Positions 17,408-26,441 of a DNA stretch of 64,000 nucleotides are shown here, in pieces. A program made the position numbers and the translations under genes. Below the pieces are notes generated by a model. That model saw nothing but the letters and a program-made list of their open reading frames with translations, had not been told where the DNA came from and ran no database searches. The DNA comes from Variovorax sp. CF313. GTDB taxonomy: Bacteria; Pseudomonadota; Gammaproteobacteria; Burkholderiales; Burkholderiaceae_C. The stretch is from the NCBI RefSeq assembly GCF_000282635.1, contig NZ_AKIW01000068.1, positions 62,001 through 126,000 of the forward strand. Direction: 5' to 3'. The number at the start of each line of letters is the position of its first letter. Positions within the stretch are counted from its first letter, which is position 1.

Positions 17408-20400
17408 TCATTTCCGCTTTCCCTCGACGGGCTGTGGCGCCACCTGGAAGTTGTTGCGGCCCGCCCCCTTGGCCTGGTAGAGCATCTCGTCGGCCTGCCT
17501 GATGAGCGCGGCAGCCGTTGCGGTGCCGCCTTGGTAGAACGCCACGCCGATGCTCGTGCTGATGGAGATCGTCCGCTGTTCGGTGGTGAACGGCACCTGC
17601 ATGGCCTTGATCAACTTCGAGGCGGCGGAAACCGCGGCGTCCCCATTGGACAGGCCCTCCATGATTACCGTGAACTCGTCGCCGCCCAGGCGCGCGCGGA
17701 CGTCGCTGGAGCGCAGCGCCTGCGACAACCTGCCCGCGAAGCCCCGCAGAAGCTCGTCTCCCGTCTGGTGGCCGAACCGATCGTTGATCTGCTTGAATCC
17801 ATCGATGTCCAGGTACATCAGCGCCATCAATGCACCGGGGCCTCGCGCACGCTCCATCGCCTGCGCCAGGCGCACCTCGAATCCCGCGCGATTGGCAAGA
17901 CCGGTGAGAGGATCGATCTGCGCCAGGTTCACCAGGCGCTTCTCCTCGAGCTTTTGCCGCGTGATGTCGGTGATCACGGCATGGAAGCCGACGATGGCCT
18001 CGTCGTTCACTGCAGGTTGCGGGATGTACTGGGCTTCGTAGCAGTAGTAGGCGTCGCTCTTGTCGATCTCGCTCTGGAAGGTGACGACCTCGCCGGCCAG
18101 GGCCGCGCGGATGTGCGGTTGCACGGCCTCGTAGGCGGGCTCGCCCAGGAGCTCTTTCACGGTGTGCCCCTCGATCTGGTCGCGGGAGAGTCCGAACCCG
18201 CGCTCGTAGGCCAGGTTGTTGAATCGATAGCGCTCCTCCGCATCGATGTAGGCGACACGCATCGGCAGTGCGTCGGCCACCGTGCGCAGGCGCGCCTCGC
18301 TTTCCTGGAGGGCTTCCTCCGCCTCGTGGTGCGCGGTGATGTCGCTGTCCAGCGTATAGAGGCCGATCACTTCGCCGCGTTCGTCGCGCTCGGGAACCAG
18401 CGTGGCCTGGATATCGCGGCGCCCGCCAGGCGTTGCCAGCCTGCGCTCGTAAGTGACCTGGCGCCCGGCCAGAGCGGCGCGCATGTGCGGCTCCATCTGT
18501 GCCCACGCTTCATTGCCGTAGAACTCGCGCAGGCTCAGGCCGAGCAGTTGTTCGGGCTGGACGCCGAACCAGTCCTGATAGGCCTTGTTGACGAAGCGCA
18601 TCCGCAGGTCGCGGTCCAGGTAGGAGACCAGCGCCGGCAGGTGGTCCGTCACCATGCGCAGGCGATGCTCGCTCTCGCGCAGCGCCCGCTCCGCGGCCTT
18701 GGCCGCCGAAATGTCGCGCATCAGCCCCGAGAAATACTCCACCTTGCCATGCTTGTCGCGATGCGCGATCACCATGTGGCTGGCCGGAAACTCGTTGTGC
18801 TCGGCGTCCCACACCATCGATTCGCCCACCCAGACGCCGGTCTTGACCGCGGTGGGCACCACCTCCGACCGGAACCTTTCCATCGTCTCCGGCGGATTGA
18901 AGTCGGCCGCGCTGAACTGTTCGATGGGGGCGTCGAGGGCCAGCCCCGTGCGGCGGCGCGCGGCCGGGTTCATGTAGATGAGCCGCCCCGCCGCGTCGAG
19001 CTGGACGATGTAGTCGGTCGTCATGTCGAAGATGGCCGTCAACGTGCGAAGTGCCCGTTCGGCCCGCGTGCGCTCGGTGATGTCGGTCACCGTTCCCACG
19101 TGGCCGAGGACGCGGCCTTCGGCGAGCACAGGCCGGCTTCTCAATGCCACCAGCACCTGGGTTCCATCCCTGCGATGGAGCCGGCGTGTGGCGCTCAACG
19201 GCGCGGCCGTGCTGACGACACGAACCCAGTCCTGGCGAACCGTCTCTCGAATCTCCTCGCGCACGAGCGTGAGCCAGCCTTCTTCGGCGTCCTTCCGCTC
19301 GAGCCCGTGGATCGCCAGGTACTCGTCGTTCACGTAGGTCATGCGCCCGTCGCTGTCGCAACGGAACAATCCCACGGGTGATGCATCGGTGACCGCCGCC
19401 ATCTCGAGCCGCTGCTCGCGCAGGTCGGCCATCAGTGCATCGAACTCGCGTGCCAGGTCCCCGCGCTCGTCGTTGGCGACGACGTCGAGTCTTACCTCGC
19501 TGTCCGGCGAACGGCGCAGGGTGCGGATCGCGCCGCTCAACGCCTCCAGGGGGCGCATGACCCACGCAGTCCCCAGCCAGACCAGGAGCGCGCAGCCCAG
19601 ACCCAGCCCGATCAATTGCAGCAGCAGGTTGCGCCTTGCCTTTTCCAGTGGTGCGTAGGCGATGCGCGCAGGCACGATCAGGCGCAGTTCCCAGTCGGCA
19701 CTGGGCACGGCGGCGCGCGTTGCCATGTCGCTTTCGGTACCGCCGTTGAAGGCGACTGCGACTGCGGTTGCGGGCTTGAGCAGCAGGTTCGCATCGGGGT
19801 GCATGACGATCTGCGGAGACTGGCCGCGCGTGACGATCATGTAGTGGCCGCCCCGGCCGATGGTGGCGCGGCTGAGATCGCCAAGCACGTTGGCGCGCTG
19901 CAGGTTCAGCGCCGCGCCGAGCACGCCGGCGAGGCGACCATCGGGGTCTTTGACGGGGACCGCCATGACGACCGCGGGCTGTTGGGTGCTCTTCGTGAGC
20001 AGGGGCGCAGAGATCGCGGGCTGGCCCATGTCGCGCACGCGCCGGAAGTAGTCGCGGTCGCCGACGTTCGAAGGCCGGCTGGTGGGCGGGTCGATGGCGA
20101 CGATGGCGCCGTCCAGTGTCGCCAGCGCGGCGTTGTCGAACATCGTGCGCAGGTCCTCGTCGGCAAGGAAACGCTGCTGTGCCGCGGGGTCCGCGAAGCC
20201 ATGCAGGCTGAGTTCCCGGGCCGCACGCGCCAAGGCTGCCAGATGGATTTCGAGCTTGTAGTCGAGATCCGCCGCTGCGCTGTCGGTCAGTGCCTGCTGC
20301 TGCTCGCGCATCAGGTTGAGGTACTCGCTGGACAGGCTCCGGTACTGCCACCAGCCAGCCACACCGACCAGCGTGAGTACGAGCGCTGTGATCAGCAGTG

Positions 20401-20428
20401 CTGTCTTTGTTCTTAGCTTGAGCCGCAC
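17408..20428 (-). CDS. Membrane diguanylate cyclase with Cache, HAMP, four PAS and GGDEF domains
   Basis: A 1006-residue inner-membrane signalling protein that should make cyclic di-GMP from GTP. In order: a transmembrane helix (residues about 8-27), a periplasmic double-Cache sensor (about 30-290), a second helix (LLLQLIGLGLGCALLVWLGTAWV), HAMP, four PAS domains, then GGDEF. The GGDEF motif is intact (RLGGDEF, residues about 913-919), and RSSD five residues upstream is an inhibitory I-site for product feedback. No EAL domain follows. GTG 20428 is chosen because it follows GGAGGAAACC closely. The gene stands alone between DUF2272 and a LysR regulator. The signal sensed by the Cache domain is unknown. 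Confidence 0.92.
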   Translation of the reverse strand: MRLKLRTKTALLITALVLTLVGVAGWWQYRSLSSEYLNLMREQQQALTDSAAADLDYKLEIHLAALARAARELSLHGFADPAAQQRFLADEDLRTMFDNAALATLDGAIVAIDPPTSRPSNVGDRDYFRRVRDMGQPAISAPLLTKSTQQPAVVMAVPVKDPDGRLAGVLGAALNLQRANVLGDLSRATIGRGGHYMIVTRGQSPQIVMHPDANLLLKPATAVAVAFNGGTESDMATRAAVPSADWELRLIVPARIAYAPLEKARRNLLLQLIGLGLGCALLVWLGTAWVMRPLEALSGAIRTLRRSPDSEVRLDVVANDERGDLAREFDALMADLREQRLEMAAVTDASPVGLFRCDSDGRMTYVNDEYLAIHGLERKDAEEGWLTLVREEIRETVRQDWVRVVSTAAPLSATRRLHRRDGTQVLVALRSRPVLAEGRVLGHVGTVTDITERTRAERALRTLTAIFDMTTDYIVQLDAAGRLIYMNPAARRRTGLALDAPIEQFSAADFNPPETMERFRSEVVPTAVKTGVWVGESMVWDAEHNEFPASHMVIAHRDKHGKVEYFSGLMRDISAAKAAERALRESEHRLRMVTDHLPALVSYLDRDLRMRFVNKAYQDWFGVQPEQLLGLSLREFYGNEAWAQMEPHMRAALAGRQVTYERRLATPGGRRDIQATLVPERDERGEVIGLYTLDSDITAHHEAEEALQESEARLRTVADALPMRVAYIDAEERYRFNNLAYERGFGLSRDQIEGHTVKELLGEPAYEAVQPHIRAALAGEVVTFQSEIDKSDAYYCYEAQYIPQPAVNDEAIVGFHAVITDITRQKLEEKRLVNLAQIDPLTGLANRAGFEVRLAQAMERARGPGALMALMYLDIDGFKQINDRFGHQTGDELLRGFAGRLSQALRSSDVRARLGGDEFTVIMEGLSNGDAAVSAASKLIKAMQVPFTTEQRTISISTSIGVAFYQGGTATAAALIRQADEMLYQAKGAGRNNFQVAPQPVEGKRK

Positions 20429-20489
20429 TTGGTTTCCTCCGCCACCACGGTGCCGGCGGCCGCATGGTTCGATGATAGCAACGGCTTTT

Positions 20490-21386
20490 TCACGGCTGCC
20501 GCAACGCCGCGCGCGCGCACGCCAGAAACGGCTTGATGAGCGGACTGTCCCAATCGCTGCGCCAGCACGCGGCGATGTCCATCGTCGCGTCGATGCCGCG
20601 AAAGGGGCGGAACACCACGCCCGGGGGGCGGCCGATCTGGGCGCAGGCAGGCAGGATGGCCACGCCCTTGCCCGCCAGGACAAGCGCCAATGCGGACACC
20701 ATGGTTTCGACCCGCAGCGCAATCGGCATGTTGACCTCGTGCCTGCGCAGCATCGACGTGACGACGGATTTGTCGATGTCGCCTTCCGGAACGGGAAGGC
20801 CGATCAGAGGCATGCCGGAGAGGCGCGCCAGTGGAATGCTGGACATCCGTGCCAACGGCGAATCCGATCGCACGGCAAGCAGCAGCGGCTGGGTGCCGAT
20901 GCGTTCGATCGCAATGCCTGGCTGTGCAATCGGTGGGATGCAGATCGCGACCGAAACGTCCGAGTCGGTGATGGCCTCTACGTTGTTGACGGCGTTCAGC
21001 TCCACGTACTGGATCTCCACGTCCGGAAGCCTCAGCCGAAGCTCGTTTTCCAGCCGTGGCAGCACCAGGTAGGACAGCACGACCATGGTTCCGACCGCGA
21101 GTCGCCCTCTGCTGCCCGAGCCCACGGCGCGCGCGGCGTCGAATCCTTCGTTGGCGAGCAGCAACGCCTCCTTGGCGCGCTGGAAGAGGGCATTTCCCGC
21201 GTCGGTGATTTCCATGCCGCGCGCTGCCCTGCGGAACAAGGGCGCGCCGATGGCCGCTTCCAGGTTCTTGATGTGAACAGACAGCGGCGGCTGGGCCATG
21301 TTGAGCCGCCGCGCCGCCTTGCCGACGCTGCGCTCCTCTGCAACGGCCACGAAGTAGCGAAGCGATCTAAGGTCGGGTGTAGCCAT
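20490..21386 (-). CDS. LysR-family transcription regulator
   Basis: A 298-residue LysR regulator with an N-terminal winged helix (LRYFVAVAEERSVGKAARRL, AQPPLSVHIKNLEAAIGAPL, residues about 7-65) and a periplasmic-binding-like effector domain (residues about 90-295). It diverges from the amidase gene with 42 bases between starts, and presumably controls the amidase-Bug receptor-MFS operon. The short intergenic stretch is A/T-rich (ACGCTGTGCATATGCC and TTTTCTGGAAAACAG). The inducer is unknown. Confidence 0.92.
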   Translation of the reverse strand: MATPDLRSLRYFVAVAEERSVGKAARRLNMAQPPLSVHIKNLEAAIGAPLFRRAARGMEITDAGNALFQRAKEALLLANEGFDAARAVGSGSRGRLAVGTMVVLSYLVLPRLENELRLRLPDVEIQYVELNAVNNVEAITDSDVSVAICIPPIAQPGIAIERIGTQPLLLAVRSDSPLARMSSIPLARLSGMPLIGLPVPEGDIDKSVVTSMLRRHEVNMPIALRVETMVSALALVLAGKGVAILPACAQIGRPPGVVFRPFRGIDATMDIAACWRSDWDSPLIKPFLACARAALRQP

Positions 21387-21428
21387 ACGCTGTGCATATG
21401 CCTTTTCTGGAAAACAGTATTGGACGCA

Positions 21429-22907
21429 ATGTTGCCGCGTATCAATCATCTGCGCATGAAGAATTTTCCGCGCCTTCCAAGGTCCGAGATCTGCGAGATG
21501 TCCGCGTCGGCGATGCGCACGCTGGTCGCGCAGCGCGAACTCTCCCCGGTGGAGATCGTCGACGAGGTGCTGCGCCGCGCCGATGTGCTCCAGCCGCACT
21601 TGAACTGCTTCATCACTCTGTGCCACGACGAGGCGACGGAACAGGCCCGGAAGGCCGAGCAGGCGATCATGAGAGGCGACGCCGTGGGGGCACTGCACGG
21701 CTTGCCGTTCACCGTGAAGGACATCGTCGACACCGCGAACGTCAGGACTACCTACGGATCGCTGCTGCATCGCGATCACGTGCCCGCGCACGACGCCGTG
21801 GCCGTGGCGCGCATGCGCGAGGCGGGCGGCATCCTCATCGGCAAGACGACCTCGTCGGAGTTCGGTGCCAAGTGCATGACCGACGCGCCACTCTTCGGCA
21901 GCACGCGCAATGCATGGGATCCGACGCGCACCAGCGGCGGCTCCAGCGGCGGAGCCGCCGCGTCGATGGCGGCAGGCATCGCGCCGCTGGCCATCGCGAC
22001 CGACGGGGGCGGCTCCACCCGCATTCCCGCGGCGTGCAACGGCGTGGTCGGGCTGAAGCAGAGCCTGGGCGTGGTTCCGCACAGCCAAGTGCAGGACGCG
22101 TTCGGCAATTACACCTACGTGACGCCCACCACGCGCAACGTCGGCGACACGGCGCTCATGCTGCAGGCAATGACCGGCGCCCACGGTTCGGACCCCTGGT
22201 CGCTGGGCGTGCCGGCCCGACGCTACTTCGACGACCTGCAGCCTGGCGGCGACCTGCGCGGCAAGCGCGTCCTTTTCAGTGCGACCCCGGCGGGGCGGCC
22301 GATTGCCGCCGACGTCGCCGCCGCATTCGAGGCCGCCCTTGCAACCCTGCGGTCGATGGGCGCGGACCTGGAGGAGATGACGGGCGAGGGCTATGACGTC
22401 GAGCCGGTGTGGCGCGTGATCAACCACACGAGCTGGCGAGGCCGGTTCGCTCCGCTGGCCGAGGCGCATGCCGACCGGTTGAGTCCGTCGCTGCTGCAGC
22501 AGCTGGCGCTGGCGGAGCACGTCGACGGGGTCGCCTTCCAACAGGCCATGTTCGCGAGGACCGCGCTCTTTCGCAAAGTCCAGGCGCAACTGGAGACGCA
22601 CGACTTCATCTTCACGCCGACTCTTTCGCGCACGGCGCTGCCGATCGACCAGGACCTCTTCGGCAGCATCGAGATCGACGGCAGGGAATTTGCAGAGCTG
22701 CGGCCCAACTGGTTCCCCTGGACGATGCCGTTCAACCTTACCGGGCACCCCGCCATCAGCCTGCCGTGCGGCGCGGGCCGCGACGGATTGCCCATCGGCA
22801 TGCAACTCGTCGGCGGCTTCCGCGAAGACCTGCAGTTGCTGCAGGCCGCGGCGGCTTTCGAGGCCAACCACCGGCCGGCCAATCCGCTGCCGGTCCTGGC
22901 CTTCTGA
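21429..22907 (+). CDS. Amidase signature family protein
   Basis: A 492-residue amidase-signature hydrolase that hydrolyses a carboxamide to acid and ammonia or amine. The Ser-cisSer-Lys triad is present: Lys in FTVKDIVDTA (about residue 98), and the two serines in RTSGGSSGGAAASMA and DGGGSTRIPA (about 175-200). The C-terminal half (ITLPCG-like ISLPCGAGRDGLPIGMQL) is typical. ATG 21429 or 21456 could be the start. The neighbouring transporter receptor and MFS gene suggest a role in breaking down an imported amide; GatA is unlikely because gatB and gatC are absent. Confidence 0.92.
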   Translation: MLPRINHLRMKNFPRLPRSEICEMSASAMRTLVAQRELSPVEIVDEVLRRADVLQPHLNCFITLCHDEATEQARKAEQAIMRGDAVGALHGLPFTVKDIVDTANVRTTYGSLLHRDHVPAHDAVAVARMREAGGILIGKTTSSEFGAKCMTDAPLFGSTRNAWDPTRTSGGSSGGAAASMAAGIAPLAIATDGGGSTRIPAACNGVVGLKQSLGVVPHSQVQDAFGNYTYVTPTTRNVGDTALMLQAMTGAHGSDPWSLGVPARRYFDDLQPGGDLRGKRVLFSATPAGRPIAADVAAAFEAALATLRSMGADLEEMTGEGYDVEPVWRVINHTSWRGRFAPLAEAHADRLSPSLLQQLALAEHVDGVAFQQAMFARTALFRKVQAQLETHDFIFTPTLSRTALPIDQDLFGSIEIDGREFAELRPNWFPWTMPFNLTGHPAISLPCGAGRDGLPIGMQLVGGFREDLQLLQAAAAFEANHRPANPLPVLAF

Positions 22908-22960
22908 GCACGCCATTTCTCTTCCTGTTTTTCGTCAATCAACCTTGCGGGTACCTCACC

Positions 22961-23932
22961 ATGACCTCGTTTCCAAAGACACTCGTGCTCAGTGCGCTGG
23001 TCGCCCTGGGCGGAAGCTTCGCGCATGCTGACAACAACGCGCCCATCAGGCTGATCGTGGGCTTTCCACCGGGTGGCGCGCTCGACAACCTGGCACGCTC
23101 GGTGGCCGAGGACTTGCGCACGGCGCTCAAGGAACCGGTGCTGGTGGAGAACCGGCCCGGCGCGTCGACCCGCATTTCCATCGAAGCGGTCAAGGCGTCG
23201 CGGCCTGACGGGCGCACCATCCTGATCGGCGCGACGCCGCCGTTCGTGTTCTTTCCGATGACTTATGCGCGGCTGAACTACGACGTCGACAAGGACTTCA
23301 TTCCTGTTGCCCACCTCGCCAACGTGCCCAGCGTCATCTCCACCGGCGCGGGCCAGCCGTACAGGACGGTTCCCGAATACGTGGCGTGGATCAGGAAGAA
23401 CCCCGGTCAGGCCAGCGTGGGCATGACCAACCTCGGGGGCGGGCTTCACTTCAGCGTGCTGCAGCTGTCCAAGGCCATCGGCGTGCCTCTGACGGCGGTC
23501 ACCTACAGGGGCGGGGCGCCGCTGGCGACCGACATCATCGGCGACCACGTGCCGGTCGGCACCGACGCGCTGGCCAGCCAGCTCGAGCTGCACCGTTCCG
23601 GAAAGCTGCGCATCCTGGGCGTCGCAGGAACGAAGCGGCTGAGCTGGCTGCCCGACGTTCCGACGATCAAGGAAGCGGGCTACGACGCGTTCGACCGGGC
23701 CAACGCCGCCTATGCCGCGTTCGTGCCGGCGGGCACGCCGAAGGAAGTTGTGGCGAAGCTCGAAAGCGCGTTCCTGGCCGCGATTCGCAGCCCGCGGGTG
23801 CGCGGGCAACTCGATCACATGGGCCTCGAGCCGACGGGGCTTCCCGGCGCGGAAGTGACCCGGGTGATGAACGAAGACCGCGAGTACTGGCGCCCCATCG
23901 TCAAGGCCTCGGGATTCAAGAGCGAAGACTGA
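22961..23932 (+). CDS. Tripartite tricarboxylate transporter receptor (Bug/TctC family)
   Basis: A 323-residue periplasmic binding protein with a signal peptide (cleaved after SFAHA near residue 24) and Bug-family strands: PIRLIVGFPPGGALDNLAR, VLVENRPGAS and LPDVPTIKEAGYD. Proteins of this family bind small carboxylates and similar compounds. No tctA or tctB permease is nearby. It lies 53 bases after the amidase and 4 bases before the MFS gene, so it belongs to the same transcription unit and may sense or deliver the amidase substrate. Confidence 0.92.
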   Translation: MTSFPKTLVLSALVALGGSFAHADNNAPIRLIVGFPPGGALDNLARSVAEDLRTALKEPVLVENRPGASTRISIEAVKASRPDGRTILIGATPPFVFFPMTYARLNYDVDKDFIPVAHLANVPSVISTGAGQPYRTVPEYVAWIRKNPGQASVGMTNLGGGLHFSVLQLSKAIGVPLTAVTYRGGAPLATDIIGDHVPVGTDALASQLELHRSGKLRILGVAGTKRLSWLPDVPTIKEAGYDAFDRANAAYAAFVPAGTPKEVVAKLESAFLAAIRSPRVRGQLDHMGLEPTGLPGAEVTRVMNEDREYWRPIVKASGFKSED

Positions 23933-23936
23933 ACCG

Positions 23937-25418
23937 GTGGCAGCCGCATTCATCGCCGGTTCTTCGCGTGCAGAGGCGGCTGCCGACGACGAGGACAGGG
24001 CCGGATGGGCCGTGCTCGCCGCGGCATGCCTCGGCGCGCTGCTGTGCTTCCTGAATCTCAGCGCGCTCAACGTGGTGCTGCCCGCGGTGGGGCGCAGCCT
24101 GCAGGCCTCGCCGGCGCAGGCGAGCTGGATCCTGCTGTCCTACATGCTCGTGAGCACCGTGTGCATCCTCAGCTTCGGAAGGCTCGCCGACCTGTGGGGG
24201 CGGCGGCACCTGTTCCTGGCGGGGCTGGGCCTCTTCGTGACCGCCTGTGCAGCCTGTGCCGTCGCGACGAGCGCGGAAACGATGCTTGTCTTCCGCATCT
24301 GCCAGGCCGTGGGCGCCGCGGGCGTCATGGCCAACACCAGCGCCCTGGTGGGCGATGCGTTCGGCCGCCGCAGGATGGGGCTCGCCCTGGGTGTGCTCGC
24401 GATGGTGGCCGCGCTGGCCCAGGTCGCCGGCCCGCTGGCGGGCGGCTTCATCATGTCGTGGTGGGGATGGCGGGTTCTCTTCATGCTCAATGTCCCGGTC
24501 GGCCTGTGCGTCCTGGCATGGTCGTGGCGGATCCTCCCGAAGACGGCGGCGGTCCGTGCCGAGCGCTTCGACATGGCCGGCGCCGCGTTGTCTCTGGCCG
24601 GGATCGGATGCGTCACCTATGCGCTCTCGCTGGCGGGGAGCCACGGCTGGGCCAGCATGTCGGTATGGGGCTTCCTGCTCGCGGGCGGCGCGGGAATCCT
24701 GTCGTTCGCCCGGCTTCAGCGGCGCGTGGCCAGTCCGCTGGTCGACCCCGAACTCTTCGGCGACCTGCGACGCCGCACCGCCTACATATGCATCCTGCTG
24801 CTGTCGATGACGCAGGCGGCGCCTCTTTTGCTGATAGCGCTGTATCTGCAGGCATGCACGGCCCTGTCTGCCTCGGATGTCGGGCTGCGCGTGGCGCCTG
24901 TGGCCCTCGGGATGCTGGTGGCCGCGCCCGTGGCCGGCGGCCTGCTGCAGCGCTTCAGGCCCGAATCGATCTGCATGGCTGCGATGCTGCTTGCCGCAGG
25001 CGCGCTGGCGCTGCTGGCCGCGCTGCTGCAGCCGGCGATCGGTGCCGGGCAGCTTGCCATGTGCCTGCTGATGCTCGGCTGCGGCATAGGGAGTTTCGTG
25101 ACGCCCAACAACGCGTCGATCCTGCAGAGCGTGCGTCCCCAGCGCCGGGGCATCGCCAACGGCGTGCGCTCGACGCTCCAGAACGCGGGAATCATGGTAG
25201 GCACAGCGCTGACGCTGGGCGTGGCGATGGCGCAACTGCCCGAGGACTCGCAGCGAATGATCCTGGGACACAGCGGTACAGGCCTTTCGGCCTTGGACGT
25301 TGCGCTGCTCACCCGGGGCGCGAGGTACGCGCTGCTCATGCTCGCGTTGTGCTGCGTGTCGGGAGCAGTGCTGATCGCGAAGACATGCCTTCGGCCCGCG
25401 CCGCCGCCGCCGGCCTGA
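23937..25418 (+). CDS. MFS transporter, DHA2-like (14-helix type)
   Basis: A 493-residue multi-span membrane protein of the major facilitator superfamily. The loop 2-3 signature is clear (GRLADLWGRRHLFLAGL), and the motif-C-like segment LAQVAGPLAGGFIMSWWGW is the pattern of drug:H+ antiporters. Length and hydrophobic profile suggest 14 helices. The start is GTG 23937, 4 bases after the receptor stop. It could export a product or toxic analogue or import the amidase substrate; direction is not shown by sequence. Confidence 0.88.
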   Translation: MAAAFIAGSSRAEAAADDEDRAGWAVLAAACLGALLCFLNLSALNVVLPAVGRSLQASPAQASWILLSYMLVSTVCILSFGRLADLWGRRHLFLAGLGLFVTACAACAVATSAETMLVFRICQAVGAAGVMANTSALVGDAFGRRRMGLALGVLAMVAALAQVAGPLAGGFIMSWWGWRVLFMLNVPVGLCVLAWSWRILPKTAAVRAERFDMAGAALSLAGIGCVTYALSLAGSHGWASMSVWGFLLAGGAGILSFARLQRRVASPLVDPELFGDLRRRTAYICILLLSMTQAAPLLLIALYLQACTALSASDVGLRVAPVALGMLVAAPVAGGLLQRFRPESICMAAMLLAAGALALLAALLQPAIGAGQLAMCLLMLGCGIGSFVTPNNASILQSVRPQRRGIANGVRSTLQNAGIMVGTALTLGVAMAQLPEDSQRMILGHSGTGLSALDVALLTRGARYALLMLALCCVSGAVLIAKTCLRPAPPPPA

Positions 25419-25546
25419 AGCCGCTCGGCGCCGTTACAGCAGATACACCCGGGACGCGGAACGTCGCCGGGCGGCTGGATCGCCGGGAGGGGCGCTCCTA
25501 GGATTCGCTTCGTCCCATCCACACGCCGAATGAAAGAGAAGACGAA

Positions 25547-26434
25547 ATGAATCCTCCCATCCAGCGCCGCAGCCTGTTGCTCGCGGCCTCCGTCCTGCCG
25601 CTCGCCGGCGCATGCACCGCGTGGTCCCGAGCGGGATCGCCGTCTTCGGCCGAGGCGCAGCTCGCCGAGCTCGAACGCGCTTCGGGCGGCCGCCTGGGCG
25701 TGGCCGGCTTCCACACCGGCCGCGGTGCGCGCATCCAGCACCGGGCGCACGAGCGCTTTCCGCTGTGCAGCACCTTCAAGCTGATGCTGGCGGCGGCCGT
25801 GCTCGAACGCAGCGCGAAAGACGCCAGCCTGCTCGCGCGGCGCATCGGCTACGGCAAGGCCGACCTCGTCTCCTGGTCGCCCATCACCGAGAAGCACGTG
25901 GCCGACGGCATGACGGTCGCCGAGCTCTGCGCCGCCACCGTGCAGTACAGCGACAACGCCGCCGCCAACCTGCTGCTGAAGATGCTGGGCGGCCCGGCCA
26001 CCGTCACCGCCTTTGCGCGCGGCATCGGCGACCAGGCCTTCAGGCTCGACCGCACGGAGCCCGAGCTCAACACCGCAATTCCCGGCGACCTGCGCGACAC
26101 CACCACGCCCGCGGCGATGTCCGACAGCGTGCAGCGGCTGGCGCTGGGCGACGCGCTGGGCACGGCGCAGCGCGACCAGCTGACAACCTGGCTGCTGGGC
26201 AACACCACGAGCGCCGAGCGTTTCCTGGCGGGCGTGCCGGCCGGCTGGAAGGTGGGCGACAAGACCGGCTCGGGCTCCTACGGCAGCACCAACGACGTCG
26301 GCGTGCTGTGGCCGCCGGCCGGTGCCCCGGTGGTGCTGTCGGTGTACCTGACCTTTCCGCAGAAGGACGCGAAGGGACGCAGCGACGTCATTGCATCGGC
26401 AACGCGCATCGTGGTGGCTGCGCTGGCGGGCTGA
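25547..26434 (+). CDS. bla: Class A beta-lactamase
   Basis: A 295-residue serine beta-lactamase exported to the periplasm; an RR-containing signal ([16 protein letters not shown]) suggests Tat export. All active-site elements are present: CSTFK (Ser75/Lys78), SDN (135-137), EPELN with the deacylation Glu171, and [10 protein letters not shown] (KTG at 239-241). A Cys precedes the catalytic Ser (Ambler 69), as in several carbapenemases, but the Ambler 238 position is Gly, so their disulfide cannot form. The spectrum is not predictable from this. It is likely chromosomal and intrinsic, since no mobile element is nearby and no adjacent ampR-like regulator is seen. The gene ends 7 bases before the convergent LacI gene. 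Confidence 0.95.
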   Translation: MNPPIQRRSLLLAASVLPLAGACTAWSRAGSPSSAEAQLAELERASGGRLGVAGFHTGRGARIQHRAHERFPLCSTFKLMLAAAVLERSAKDASLLARRIGYGKADLVSWSPITEKHVADGMTVAELCAATVQYSDNAAANLLLKMLGGPATVTAFARGIGDQAFRLDRTEPELNTAIPGDLRDTTTPAAMSDSVQRLALGDALGTAQRDQLTTWLLGNTTSAERFLAGVPAGWKVGDKTGSGSYGSTNDVGVLWPPAGAPVVLSVYLTFPQKDAKGRSDVIASATRIVVAALAG

Positions 26435-26441
26435 GGCGCCC

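Noticed and set aside
20316-21428. Upstream extension of the amidase frame over the LysR gene
   Set aside because: The extension has no amidase similarity and lies antisense to the regulator; the start at 21429 or 21456 is adequate.
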